In this document: positions 17,071 to 25,915 of the stretch, piece by piece
How the letters are laid out: each line of letters begins with the position of its first letter
Numbering within the stretch: position 1 is the stretch's first letter
Assembly: GCA_011526105.1 (NCBI GenBank)
Contig: WYAZ01000171.1
Coordinates: 1-64,000, forward strand
Source: Deltaproteobacteria bacterium
GTDB taxonomy: Bacteria; Myxococcota; Kuafuiibacteriia; Kuafuiibacteriales; Kuafuiibacteriaceae
Reading direction: 5' to 3'
Length of the DNA: 64,000 nucleotides
Notes under the pieces: generated by a model
Database searches by the model: none
Told to the model about the DNA's origin: nothing
The model's input: only the letters and a program-made list of their open reading frames with translations
Made by a program: the position numbers and the translations under genes

Positions 17071-18225
17071 ATGACCGAACTCCAGGTAGGGGTCGCCGCG
17101 CGGATCGATGACCTCGACGCTGAGGCTTGGGACGCGCTCCTCCCCGAGGATCACGTCTTCTCCGGGCATCGCTTTCTCGGGCTCCTCGAGTCCTCGGGCT
17201 CGGTGGGCGCGGGGACCGGCTGGATCCCTCAGCATGTCTTCGTCCGCGAGAAGAACACAGAGCGGCTGCTCGGCGTCATGCCCGCCTATCTAAAGAGCGA
17301 CAGCTACGGCGAGTACATCTTCGATTGGGGATGGGCACGCGCGGCCGAACAAGCCGGCGTCCCTTACTATCCCAAGCTCACGGTCGCGGTGCCTTTCACC
17401 CCAGCCACCGGGCCACGCCTGCTGGTCGCGAAGGACGCCCGACGCGACGAGGTGGAGGCGGCTCTGCTCCGCGGCCTCGATGCGCTCGAACGAGAGCTGG
17501 GAGCGCTTTCGTCGCACTTCCTCTTCACTATGGACGACGAGGCCGAGCGCCTCGAACAGGCCGGATTTCTTCGACGAGCCACGCATCAATACCACTGGCG
17601 GAACGACGGTTACCGCGACTTCGAGGACTTCTTGGATCGCTTTCGTGCAAACGCCCGGAAGGAAGTGAGGAAGGAGCGCCGACGCGCGGCCGAGTCGGGC
17701 CTGGTGCTGGCGGTGGAGACGGGTCCAGAACTCACCCCCGAAGACTGGCGGGCGATCGAGCGGCTGTATCGCCACACGAGCGATCGAAAGTGGGGACGCC
17801 CCTATCTGAGCCCCTCCTTCTTCGCACGACTCGGTGAGGTGATGGGCCCCGAGGTGCGCGTGGCGACCGCTCGAAGCGACGGGGAAATCGTGGCGATGGC
17901 CCTCGCCTTTCAGCGTGGGCGTCACCTCTACGGCCGGCACTGGGGCGCGTCCGCCTACGTGCGCGATCTTCACTTCGAGCTCTGCTACTACCAGCTCATC
18001 GAGCACGCGATCCGCGAGGGGCTCACGCTCTTCGAAGCGGGGGCCCAGGGCGAGCACAAGCTGAGGCGCGGCTTCGTTCCGGTGATCGTACACAGCAACC
18101 ACCGCTTTCGGGTCGCCGGTCTGCACGAGGCGGTGGCGCGATTCCTCGTCGAGGAGCACCAAAACCTCGTCGACCACATCATCCCCGAACTCGCGGAGCT
18201 CGTTCCGTTTCGAACGAGGCTCTAG
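17071..18225 (+). CDS. FemAB-like/GNAT-fold N-acyltransferase (DUF482, COG3146 type)
   Basis: This 384-residue protein matches the DUF482 group, GNAT-fold proteins distantly related to FemAB peptidyl transferases and annotated as peptidoglycan recognition or biosynthesis. Typical segments are HVFSGHRFLGLLESSGS near 28, YGEYIFDWGWARA near 78, YYPKLTVAVPFTP, and FEAGAQGEHKLRRGF near 330. The substrate is unknown. It lies 24 bases after the OmpA-like lipoprotein, so a joint envelope role is plausible. Its TAG stop is the CTAG at the edge of the second MITE-like copy. Confidence 0.82.
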   Translation: MTELQVGVAARIDDLDAEAWDALLPEDHVFSGHRFLGLLESSGSVGAGTGWIPQHVFVREKNTERLLGVMPAYLKSDSYGEYIFDWGWARAAEQAGVPYYPKLTVAVPFTPATGPRLLVAKDARRDEVEAALLRGLDALERELGALSSHFLFTMDDEAERLEQAGFLRRATHQYHWRNDGYRDFEDFLDRFRANARKEVRKERRRAAESGLVLAVETGPELTPEDWRAIERLYRHTSDRKWGRPYLSPSFFARLGEVMGPEVRVATARSDGEIVAMALAFQRGRHLYGRHWGASAYVRDLHFELCYYQLIEHAIREGLTLFEAGAQGEHKLRRGFVPVIVHSNHRFRVAGLHEAVARFLVEEHQNLVDHIIPELAELVPFRTRL

Positions 18226-18384
18226 AGCTCATCTCAAAACCTCTGACCGAGCGAGACGGCCGAGGCGCGAGGTGCGCAAGGCGGGCCGACGAACGCGCTA
18301 TCCCGCGATAACGCGACGAGGCCCAACACCGGGCACCGACGCGCATCGGCCGAAATCGCGACCGGAGGGGTTTTGAGATGAGCT
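18226..18384 (-). mobile_element. MITE-like element, copy 2 (159 bp, inverted relative to copy 1)
   Basis: The element has the same length and internal palindrome as copy 1, in the opposite orientation, with terminal inverted repeats opening AGCTCATCTCAAAACC. It is flanked on both sides by CTAG (18222-18225 and 18385-18388), a clean 4-bp target-site duplication. These two CTAGs supply the TAG stop codons of the two convergent neighbours. Restoring one CTAG leaves both stop codons intact, so the insertion did not truncate either gene. Confidence 0.85.
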
Positions 18385-20496
18385 CTAGTAGAGCCGCTCG
18401 ACGATCACTGGCTTTTGGACCCGGCCTGGGGCGACCACCTGCGTACTGAGCTCGGGCCCGAGCTGCACGACCTTGCCCTCGTGCTCGGAGATCTCCTCGA
18501 TGATCGCGTGCGCGGCGTTGAGCCCGCCGAGCCAGCTCCGCCTATCCGACACAAAGACGAGATCTCCGACCTTCGCCCCCAAGGCCGCAGCGAGTTCTCT
18601 CGAGACCGCGAGGCCGGCGAGCTGGGCCGCGCCTGAGTGGCCGCGGTCCGTGGTGAGGAGCTCGACCTTCGCCTCGGCGCGCCGCACGTCATCCTCGCGC
18701 CCAGGAGACCCCTTGTAATACGTGATGGCGTCCGACAGGGTCCCCCACACCAAGCCACGGATCTCTGCCAGCGGCCGGGCTCGGCTGAGCAGGCTCACCG
18801 AGATGCCAATCGCCGCGCTTGTGACGAGCCCGAAGAAGGCGCGCATATATTGAAACGTCTGCATGCCACCGAAGAGGCCGCCCTCGGCCTCGATCATGGG
18901 CACACCGTGAGCAAACGGCTTCACCATCTCCGGATAGACGATCGATGCCAGCATGACCGCCATCCCACCTGCGAGCGTCGCCACCGCACCCGCCTTGGTG
19001 TAGCGACGCCAGAAGACCGAGAGCAGGAAGGCGACGACCAAGGGCGGGGTCACCGCCGCGGTGAAGGCGCCGTGCGCGGCGTAGATGGACTTGAAGTTCG
19101 CGAAGACCGGCACGAGCAGGATGCCCAGCAAGGTCACGGTGACGCTCGTGATGCGCGCCACCCGCAGAAGCTCGCCTTCTTCAGCCTTGGGCCTGAAGTA
19201 CGGGCGATAGAAGTCGTTGACGACCACTGCGGCGACGGCGGTGATCAAGGTGTCCACGGTCGACATGAGCGCGGCGGTGAGACACGCCATGATCATGCCG
19301 AACACCCCGGGGCGAGCGAGCACCTCGGTGGCCACGAAGAAGACCTCTTCCGCGCGGACTTCGGAGGACAAAAGACCCGCGTGAACCATGGCCCGGCCGA
19401 CCCAGCCGCCCGAGGCCACCACCGCCGCCGCGACCGGCATCAGGACCAGCGCGGTCACGAAAGCCGCCTTGCGCCCGTCCTCGGCGCTCTTCGCCGCCAA
19501 GAACCGCATGATGATGCCTTGGTTCAAGAAGTAGAACATGACGGTGTTCGCGACCCCGTCTTGCCAGAAGATCCCCACGCTGTTGTAGGCCGGGTCTTGG
19601 TTGAAGTTGGTGAACGCCCGCCGGAGGTCTCGGGGGATGTGCTCCCAAAAGCCCGAGAAGCCGCCCAGCTCCGCGAAGCCTAGGCCAAAGATGAGAAAGC
19701 CGGTCACGAGCAGCATGACCCCTTGAAGGAGGTCGGTCATGATCACGCTCGTCTGCCCGCCAGACGTCACGTAGATCGCGCTGATCACCGCCACCAGGAT
19801 CGCCGAGCCCAGAATCGGCCAGCCGAGCATGATGGAGAGCGCCTTGCCCATCGTGAACAGGTTCACCCCCACGTAGCCTACGAGGTAGATGATCATGATG
19901 ACGCTCACCCAGAGCCTCACGTGACGATCGAAGCGACGCTCGAAGTACTCGGGCACCGAAGTCACCCGCGAGAAGTACAAGATGGGGATCCACCCGAACG
20001 CGAGCAGCGGCATCCAGAACCAGTCGTTCAGATAGGTCTGCGCGCTCGCGACGCCGTAGGTGAAGGCGACCTGGCTGTACTTCACGAAGCTGTACGAGCC
20101 GACGACGGTGGCCACCATGCTCACCGCAATCAGCCACCACGAGAAACGCTGACCACCAAAGAAGAAGTCTTTGACCGTTCGCTGCCGCCGACCAAACCAG
20201 GTGCCCACGAAGAGGATCGCCGCGAAGTAGACGACCATGATCCCATAGTCGAGCGGCGTGCCGACCCCACTGCGCACGTGCGGCGGACCGGCGTAGGCGA
20301 CCGCTGGCCGCTCGGTCATGGCGCCGTACTCCAGGTAGGCCTGCGCGCCGCCGACGCCGAGGAGCACGACCATGAGGCCCAGGAGCCGATAGAGCCCGCG
20401 CCCCGACAGCCCCACGTAACCGTGGCGCGCCGCGAAGTAGACGCCCACGGTGAAGACGATCGTACCGATGGAGTACTGGTAAACGTAAGGATCCAT
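18385..20496 (-). CDS. Sodium/solute symporter family (SSS) transporter
   Basis: This inner-membrane transporter is expected to couple substrate uptake to sodium. The 703-residue product has about 13-14 hydrophobic segments, the SSS-type KDFFFGGQRFSWWLIAVSM region near 120, and MSTVDTLITAVAAVVVNDFYRPYF near 420 with the conserved Ser and Thr-Asp. Two extra N-terminal segments precede the core and about 110 soluble residues follow the last membrane span. The substrate cannot be predicted. The gene is divergent from a secreted hydrolase 81 bases away. Confidence 0.88.
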   Translation of the reverse strand: MDPYVYQYSIGTIVFTVGVYFAARHGYVGLSGRGLYRLLGLMVVLLGVGGAQAYLEYGAMTERPAVAYAGPPHVRSGVGTPLDYGIMVVYFAAILFVGTWFGRRQRTVKDFFFGGQRFSWWLIAVSMVATVVGSYSFVKYSQVAFTYGVASAQTYLNDWFWMPLLAFGWIPILYFSRVTSVPEYFERRFDRHVRLWVSVIMIIYLVGYVGVNLFTMGKALSIMLGWPILGSAILVAVISAIYVTSGGQTSVIMTDLLQGVMLLVTGFLIFGLGFAELGGFSGFWEHIPRDLRRAFTNFNQDPAYNSVGIFWQDGVANTVMFYFLNQGIIMRFLAAKSAEDGRKAAFVTALVLMPVAAAVVASGGWVGRAMVHAGLLSSEVRAEEVFFVATEVLARPGVFGMIMACLTAALMSTVDTLITAVAAVVVNDFYRPYFRPKAEEGELLRVARITSVTVTLLGILLVPVFANFKSIYAAHGAFTAAVTPPLVVAFLLSVFWRRYTKAGAVATLAGGMAVMLASIVYPEMVKPFAHGVPMIEAEGGLFGGMQTFQYMRAFFGLVTSAAIGISVSLLSRARPLAEIRGLVWGTLSDAITYYKGSPGREDDVRRAEAKVELLTTDRGHSGAAQLAGLAVSRELAAALGAKVGDLVFVSDRRSWLGGLNAAHAIIEEISEHEGKVVQLGPELSTQVVAPGRVQKPVIVERLY

Positions 20497-20577
20497 CGCG
20501 GGCCTCGCGTGTACCCGTCGTGCGCCGCCGCCGCAAGTTCCGCTTGCCGAAGAGGTCCCGATTCCTATCTTGGCCCC

Positions 20578-22596
20578 ATGTCTCTCGCTTGGAAGTTCGC
20601 CCTCCCCTGGTGTCTCGTGGGGTCTTCGGCGGCGTGCGGGGGCGGCGCCGACTTCGTACTTCGCGATACGACGGTGGCCACCGACCCCGCGGAGGGCCGC
20701 TTCTGGTCACTGCCCTTCCCCAGTGATGCCCGTTTGGAGGTCGACGGCAGCTACGACTTCGAACGCTTCCCGGCGTATGGCACCAACTCGCCGCTGGCCC
20801 GGAGCAACGAGCTCATCGGCATGTGGCTCGACGCGGCAGAGGCGCGGGTTCAGGGCGGTTTCGGACTGTCTTCGGGCGTGTTCTTCCCCGTGAGCGCGCC
20901 CATCGACGCGTCGAGTCTACCGGCTTCGCCGGCCCAGAGCCTCAGCTTCGACGCATCGGTCTTCTTGGTCGACGTGGATGAGAACTCACCCGAGCGGGGC
21001 CGCTTCTTCCCTCTCGACGTCGTGTTCAACGCGACCGGCGATCGTTATGCACCGCCCAACCTGATCGCGGCGCGGGTCGTGTTCGGCTTCACGCGCCGTC
21101 CGCTCACTCGATACGCCGCGGTCATCACGGATTCCGTGCTCGACGCCAGTGGGTTGCCCCTCGGACGCAGCCCGGCGTTTCATGCCGCGTTCGAGGGTGA
21201 AGACGGCGCCGACGCCGCGCTCGCGGACGATCTAGGGAAGCTGCGAGCGTTCCTGGAGGCACAAGACTTCGACCCCTCGCGCGTGGTCGGTGCGAGTGTC
21301 TTCAGCACCCTCGACCACAACGCGCTGCTCCTCCGGCTCGCAGACTGGGCAGAGTCGCTGCCCCTCCCCGCGATTGAGCCGTGGCGGCGCCACGAGTCGT
21401 TCGAGAGCTTCGAGGTCCTCACGTCGAGCATGACGGTGCCGGTGTTTCAGACCGGGCGGCGCCCCTATGCGAACATCGGAGAAGGACGCATCGAGTTTGA
21501 AGCCAATGGCGCGCCGAAGGTCGTGGGGAGTCAGAAGGTGCGCCTCGCGCTCACCGTGCCCAAGGGCACCCGGCCGGGCGCCGGCTTCCCGCTCACTCTG
21601 TATCTGCACGGCTCGGGCAGCAACTGGCGTGAAGCCACGGACCGGGCCCCCAAACCCGAGGACGGCAGCAGTCCCACGATGCCGCCCGAGGGCCGAGGTC
21701 CGGCCGAGTGGCTCGCCCAAAGAGGGGTTGCCACCCTGGGCTTCGACTTCCCGCTGCACGGCAACCGCCACAGCCCTCCGGATACCTCGGGTCTGGTCTT
21801 CTACAACCTCTTCGGAAACATCGACGCCACGATCGACAACTATCACACCACCGCGGTGGAGATGATCTTGCTGTCGCGGGCCATACTCGAGCAACAGATC
21901 GATTTGGGCGCGGCGGGGGGCGGCCTCATCCAATTCGATCCCGACCGTCTCACCGCCATGGGTCAGTCCATGGGCACGACTCTCGCGGTCCCGTGGGCCA
22001 CAGTTGATCGGCGCGTCAAGGGTTTGGTCCTGTCGGGCGCCGGCGGATCACTCATCGAGATCGCCGTGACCGCGATTGAGCCCGTGACCCTCGGGTCCTT
22101 CGTGGAACGGCTGGTCGAGATGCCCGAAGGCGAACATCTGCACATCCACCATCCACTCATGCACGCCTTTCAGCACGTCTGGGACCTGGTGGACCCCATC
22201 GCAAAAGCTCGCTACGTCACGCGAGAACCCCACCCGGGCATGTCACCGAAGCACATATTCATGTCGGCCGGCGTTCGAGACGGCTACTTTCACCCGCGTG
22301 CGCAGGCCGCCATGGCGGTGGGCTTGGGCATTCCGTTGGTGGGCGAGGCGATCGAACCCATCCTGCCCGAGGCGCTGGGCTTGGACGGGCGCAGCACACT
22401 CCCCTACCCCCTCGGACAGACGCTCGGGGGCCGCGTTGCCGGGGTCGTCCAGTACGCCGCGCCCAACAACCTCGGCCACTACGTCCTGTTTAATCAGGAA
22501 GGCGCGCGCCACCAATACACCTGTTTCGTGGCCAGCGTGGGTACTGGGTCGGAGAGCATCTCGGCCCCACGCGGCCTGATGGATCCCTGCCCATGA
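20578..22596 (+). CDS. Secreted alpha/beta-hydrolase lipoprotein
   Basis: The 672-residue product starts with a lipoprotein signal (MSLAWKFALPWCLVGSSAAC) and has an alpha/beta-hydrolase core in its second half: LYLHGSGSNW forms the oxyanion-hole region near 340 and GQSMG at 462-466 is the nucleophile elbow with Ser464. The first half has a beta-rich domain resembling the N-terminal part of secreted bacterial lipases. It is likely an esterase or lipase facing the periplasm or the outside. The open frame extends far upstream antisense to the symporter, but the signal peptide fixes the start at 20578. Confidence 0.85.
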   Translation: MSLAWKFALPWCLVGSSAACGGGADFVLRDTTVATDPAEGRFWSLPFPSDARLEVDGSYDFERFPAYGTNSPLARSNELIGMWLDAAEARVQGGFGLSSGVFFPVSAPIDASSLPASPAQSLSFDASVFLVDVDENSPERGRFFPLDVVFNATGDRYAPPNLIAARVVFGFTRRPLTRYAAVITDSVLDASGLPLGRSPAFHAAFEGEDGADAALADDLGKLRAFLEAQDFDPSRVVGASVFSTLDHNALLLRLADWAESLPLPAIEPWRRHESFESFEVLTSSMTVPVFQTGRRPYANIGEGRIEFEANGAPKVVGSQKVRLALTVPKGTRPGAGFPLTLYLHGSGSNWREATDRAPKPEDGSSPTMPPEGRGPAEWLAQRGVATLGFDFPLHGNRHSPPDTSGLVFYNLFGNIDATIDNYHTTAVEMILLSRAILEQQIDLGAAGGGLIQFDPDRLTAMGQSMGTTLAVPWATVDRRVKGLVLSGAGGSLIEIAVTAIEPVTLGSFVERLVEMPEGEHLHIHHPLMHAFQHVWDLVDPIAKARYVTREPHPGMSPKHIFMSAGVRDGYFHPRAQAAMAVGLGIPLVGEAIEPILPEALGLDGRSTLPYPLGQTLGGRVAGVVQYAAPNNLGHYVLFNQEGARHQYTCFVASVGTGSESISAPRGLMDPCP

Positions 22597-24020
22597 TGCG
22601 TAGTGCTCTGAGCTTCGCCTGCGCGCTGCTGCTCTTCGCTTGTACCGTCCCGAACGTCCCGGTCGCGCCTCGGGCGGAGGCGAAGCTCGAAGCCGCTGAT
22701 GCGGACCGATGGGCGAGCTTCCTCGCTCGTTACCTCGCGATCGACACCACAAACCCGCCGGGCAACGAGGCCAACGCACTGCCCCTGCTCCAGGAAACTC
22801 TGAGCGGTATGGGCCTGACCTCCACCGTCACCGACCTGGGGGACAACCGCGCGAACATCTACGCACGCCTCGCCCCCAACATGCCCACCAAGAAGGGCCC
22901 GCTCGTGCTCCTCCACCACATCGATGTCGTCCCGGTCGAGCGTGACCAGTGGACGATGCCGCCGTTTGGCGGGCTCGAGCGCGACGGACAGATCTACGGC
23001 CGAGGCGCCATCGACATGAAGCTCGTCGGCATGCTGCAGCTCGCGGCCATGGAGATGCTCACCCGCCAGCGTGACCGGCTCGAACGTGAAGTCATCTGGC
23101 TCGCGGTCTCGGACGAGGAGGCGCTCGGGCTCGGCGCTCAACGTGCGGTGGCCGACCACATGAACGAGTGGCTACCCGACTACTTGCTCGACGAAGGTGG
23201 GTTCGCGGTCCGCGACTTCATGAACGGCCAGGACATCGTCGTCGTCGCGACCACCCAGAAGCGCCCCATGAAGGTGCGCATGATCGCCCAGGGTGACGCA
23301 GGCCACGGCTCACGTCCGATCGCGACCGGCGGTCCTCGGGTCCTCGCTGAAGCCCTTCACCGCCTCGACGCCCATCCGCGGGCGGCCCGGCTCATCGGCA
23401 CCAACGTGCACCTGTTCGAGGCGCTCGGCCGCATTGCATCCTTTCCGAAGAGCTTCTTCCTCTCTCATATCTCGTGGCCGGGGGTTCTGTGGCTGGTGGA
23501 AGACAGCCTCTCCGCCAACAAGAACCTGAACCCGATGATCCGAGACACCGTCACGCCCACGATGCTCGAGGCCGGACAGAAGGCGAACGTGATCCCGGCC
23601 GAGGCCAGCGCGGTGCTCGACATCCGCCTTTTACCCGACACTAGCCCCGAGTCGCTGCTCCGCGATCTCGCGGCGCTCATGGAAGGCCTCCCCGTGCGCT
23701 TCGAGGTGCTCGAGCCCCCCGGACCCGCGGTGCCCGAAGCCCCGACCGACGACCCCTTCTTTCGTGGGCTCACGGACGCAGTGCGCGCCCACGCCCCCGC
23801 GGCACACGTCGCCCCTTGGACGGTGGTGGGCGCGAACGACTCCCGCTTCTTTGCTCCTCGGGGTGTGAAGACCTACGGCTACGTACCGGTGTTCTTGTCC
23901 AAGCAGCAGATCGACACGATTCACGGACACGATGAGAACGTCAGCAAGAAGGAGCTCGAGCTGGGGCTTCGGATCTACCTCGACGCGATGGCGCGAACCC
24001 TGCTCGCCCCTATGCCTTAG
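22593..24020 (+). CDS. M20-family metallopeptidase lipoprotein
   Basis: M20 enzymes are di-zinc amidohydrolases acting on peptides or acylated amino acids. The 475-residue product has a lipoprotein signal (SALSFACALLLFAC) and the family motifs LLHHIDVVP (His109, Asp111), GRGAIDMK (Asp141), and VSDEEALG (catalytic Glu175, ligand Glu176), with a dimerisation domain in the middle and a C-terminal IHGHDENVS ligand region. Its start overlaps the stop of the hydrolase gene by four bases, so the two lipoprotein hydrolases are co-expressed, suggesting joint scavenging outside the cytoplasm. Confidence 0.9.
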   Translation: MMRSALSFACALLLFACTVPNVPVAPRAEAKLEAADADRWASFLARYLAIDTTNPPGNEANALPLLQETLSGMGLTSTVTDLGDNRANIYARLAPNMPTKKGPLVLLHHIDVVPVERDQWTMPPFGGLERDGQIYGRGAIDMKLVGMLQLAAMEMLTRQRDRLEREVIWLAVSDEEALGLGAQRAVADHMNEWLPDYLLDEGGFAVRDFMNGQDIVVVATTQKRPMKVRMIAQGDAGHGSRPIATGGPRVLAEALHRLDAHPRAARLIGTNVHLFEALGRIASFPKSFFLSHISWPGVLWLVEDSLSANKNLNPMIRDTVTPTMLEAGQKANVIPAEASAVLDIRLLPDTSPESLLRDLAALMEGLPVRFEVLEPPGPAVPEAPTDDPFFRGLTDAVRAHAPAAHVAPWTVVGANDSRFFAPRGVKTYGYVPVFLSKQQIDTIHGHDENVSKKELELGLRIYLDAMARTLLAPMP

Positions 24021-24029
24021 CGGGGTGCC

Positions 24030-25016
24030 TCAGTCGTCCCCGCCGCCGTAGCCGGACGCTGCGCCGACCTGCTCTTTCTTCACCGATCCGGCGTCGAAGC
24101 CGTCGAGCGACTTCATCATCTTGTCGAGCGTCTCGTCGAAGTCGAGGCCGGACTTCTTGGTGAAGCGGACCGGGTTCACGCGAGCGACCACGAACGCCTT
24201 CAAGTAGGGGCTCTCGATGCCGCGCTTCTTCAGAGCCTGCACGGCCTCGCCCACTGCGGCGTCGATCTCGATCATCCGCTGGGCCCGGCGCTCACGCTCG
24301 ACGAGCGCCGCGGGCAACGATTGGTCGAGGAAGGCTTCGCACTTCTTGAGGATGGGCTGGTACACACTCCCAGAGAAACGTCCGCTCTTCTCGTACGCCA
24401 CCCCCAACGTGAGTAGCGTCGGGTCGTCGAACTCGATCGCGAAGGCGGTCTCGGCCCTCGGGTCCAAGTCGGCGAGCAGACGCGCCATTCGAATCACCTC
24501 GAGCGCCCGGTCCTTGAGGTTGGGCGACTTCTCGGTGTTGAGCGCGAGGATCTGGTACATGAGCGCAGGATCCGTCAGCACAAGCGCGGTGATCGACTTG
24601 GCCCCGAGGCGTTTCATGGCGGCGTAGCGATGGTGGCCGTTCGGAGTCCAGTAGTGGCCTTCGGGCGTACGCACGAGTACGATCGGGTCCAAGTAATGAT
24701 CGAGGCGGGAGACCACGTCCGAGAGTCGCTTGACATGGGTCTCGGACAGATCGCGCTGAAAAGGGGCTGGCTCCACCTTCTCGATCGGCACCGCCGCAAA
24801 GAGCACGGTGTGACCACCCACGGGATCACGGTAACGCGCGAGCACCACGATGCCGTCACCCTCGAGTCTCGCCTCGAGCTCGGTGTTCGCTGTGTCGGAT
24901 GCTGGGGCTTGGACCTCCTGGGCGCTGAGTCCTCGTGAGCTGGGGGCGGGGCTCTTCTTGCCGCGCGGTTTCTTCGGCGCCGCGGTGGCGGTCGCGGTCG
25001 GCTTGCGGCGGCCCAT
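24030..25016 (-). CDS. ParB/sulfiredoxin-fold protein (ParB N-terminal domain)
   Basis: The 328-residue product has a Lys/Ala-rich tail (1-50) and a ParB N-terminal-type domain from about 75: VEPAPFQRDLSETHVKRLSD and WTPNGHHRYAAMKRLGAK, where NGHHR at 126-130 stands in place of the canonical GEHR-type catalytic box of CTP-binding ParB proteins. No ParB-type helix-turn-helix is obvious in the C-terminal half, which is helical and charged. It is therefore more likely a regulatory ParB-like NTPase than the chromosome partition ParB. It ends nine bases from the convergent M20 gene and starts two bases after the SirB1-like gene. Confidence 0.75.
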   Translation of the reverse strand: MGRRKPTATATAAPKKPRGKKSPAPSSRGLSAQEVQAPASDTANTELEARLEGDGIVVLARYRDPVGGHTVLFAAVPIEKVEPAPFQRDLSETHVKRLSDVVSRLDHYLDPIVLVRTPEGHYWTPNGHHRYAAMKRLGAKSITALVLTDPALMYQILALNTEKSPNLKDRALEVIRMARLLADLDPRAETAFAIEFDDPTLLTLGVAYEKSGRFSGSVYQPILKKCEAFLDQSLPAALVERERRAQRMIEIDAAVGEAVQALKKRGIESPYLKAFVVARVNPVRFTKKSGLDFDETLDKMMKSLDGFDAGSVKKEQVGAASGYGGGDD

Positions 25017-25017
25017 A

Positions 25018-25854
25018 TCAGTGCAGGATGCAGCTGCGGGAGCAGACTTCGGCGAGGAGCCTCCCGATGACGTGTCGCTCTTCTGCGTCGACCGTTCGGT
25101 CCCGGAAGGACTCGAGATCGGCCGCCGCGAAGGGATAGGCCTGGAGCTCGAGGTACATCATCGCGCGGTCCCGATAGACCTCGGGGTTCTCGGGATCGAG
25201 AATGACGATGCGATCCACGGCGTCGAGTGCCTTCAGGTTCTCGCCTCGGGCTCGGTAGAGCCCCGCTAGGTTCATGAGCATGCGGCGGACGATCTGCTTC
25301 GGGTCGACCGGCTCCACGAAGGAGGATTCGAAGCGGACGCGCCCATTCGTGAGGTCGAAGAGGAAGTTGGCGAGGTCCTGCGGAGACATGAGTCGCCCGT
25401 CGTTGAAGACGTCCACAAACAACTCGCGTTCCACCGCGTGACGCACCAGAAAATGCGCAGGGAACGCGACGCCCACCAGCGGAACTCCCGCGCGCCGACC
25501 GAGCTCCATGAAGACCACAGACAGCGTGATCGGGATGCCGAGCTTTCGAGCGAGAACGTCATTCAGAAAGCTGTTCTTCGGGTCGTAGTAGTCCTTCTGG
25601 TTGCCGCGGAATCCAAGGGTCTCGGAGAAGTAGCTGGCCAGGGCTTCGACGCGCTCGCGGGGCGCCTCAAAGGAGGAGACCGCGTTCCGAGCGCCTTCGC
25701 CCATGCGTTCCATGTCGAAGAGACAGGCGTTTACATCGAGGTCCGGATACTCCTCCGCCGCGAGCAGGAGCGCTCCGGTCACCAGGTCTTCACTGCTGTC
25801 GTGCTCTGCCCACTGACGGAAGCGATCGCGGTTCTTGGAGAGCAGCTGGGCCAC
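25018..25854 (-). CDS. SirB1-like transglutaminase-fold protein with TPR tail
   Basis: This product has the SirB1 N-terminal transglutaminase-like domain: ALLLAAEEYPDLDVNAC, KNSFLNDVLARKLGIPITLSVV, and GVAFPAHFLVR with the conserved His. A tetratricopeptide-like helical region follows (NLAGLYRARGENLKALDAVDRI). Function is unproven for the family. I choose GTG 25854 (278 residues) because longer in-frame starts up to 25995 overlap the aceE-like gene; the exact start is uncertain. It is coupled to the ParB-like gene (two-base gap). Confidence 0.75.
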   Translation of the reverse strand: MAQLLSKNRDRFRQWAEHDSSEDLVTGALLLAAEEYPDLDVNACLFDMERMGEGARNAVSSFEAPRERVEALASYFSETLGFRGNQKDYYDPKNSFLNDVLARKLGIPITLSVVFMELGRRAGVPLVGVAFPAHFLVRHAVERELFVDVFNDGRLMSPQDLANFLFDLTNGRVRFESSFVEPVDPKQIVRRMLMNLAGLYRARGENLKALDAVDRIVILDPENPEVYRDRAMMYLELQAYPFAAADLESFRDRTVDAEERHVIGRLLAEVCSRSCILH

Positions 25855-25915
25855 GCGCTCGGACCATACAGCGCATGTCTCCGCGAGTGAATGAACGCGC
25901 GTGTGCGCCCCGGTC

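Noticed and set aside
15479-18384. The repeated elements as conserved terminators
   Set aside because: Copy 1 lies in a divergent spacer upstream of two genes, where a terminator is not expected, and copy 2 has a target-site duplication.
19723-20577. Upstream part of the frame leading into the secreted hydrolase
   Set aside because: It is antisense to the symporter and unrelated to the hydrolase; a lipoprotein signal begins at 20578.
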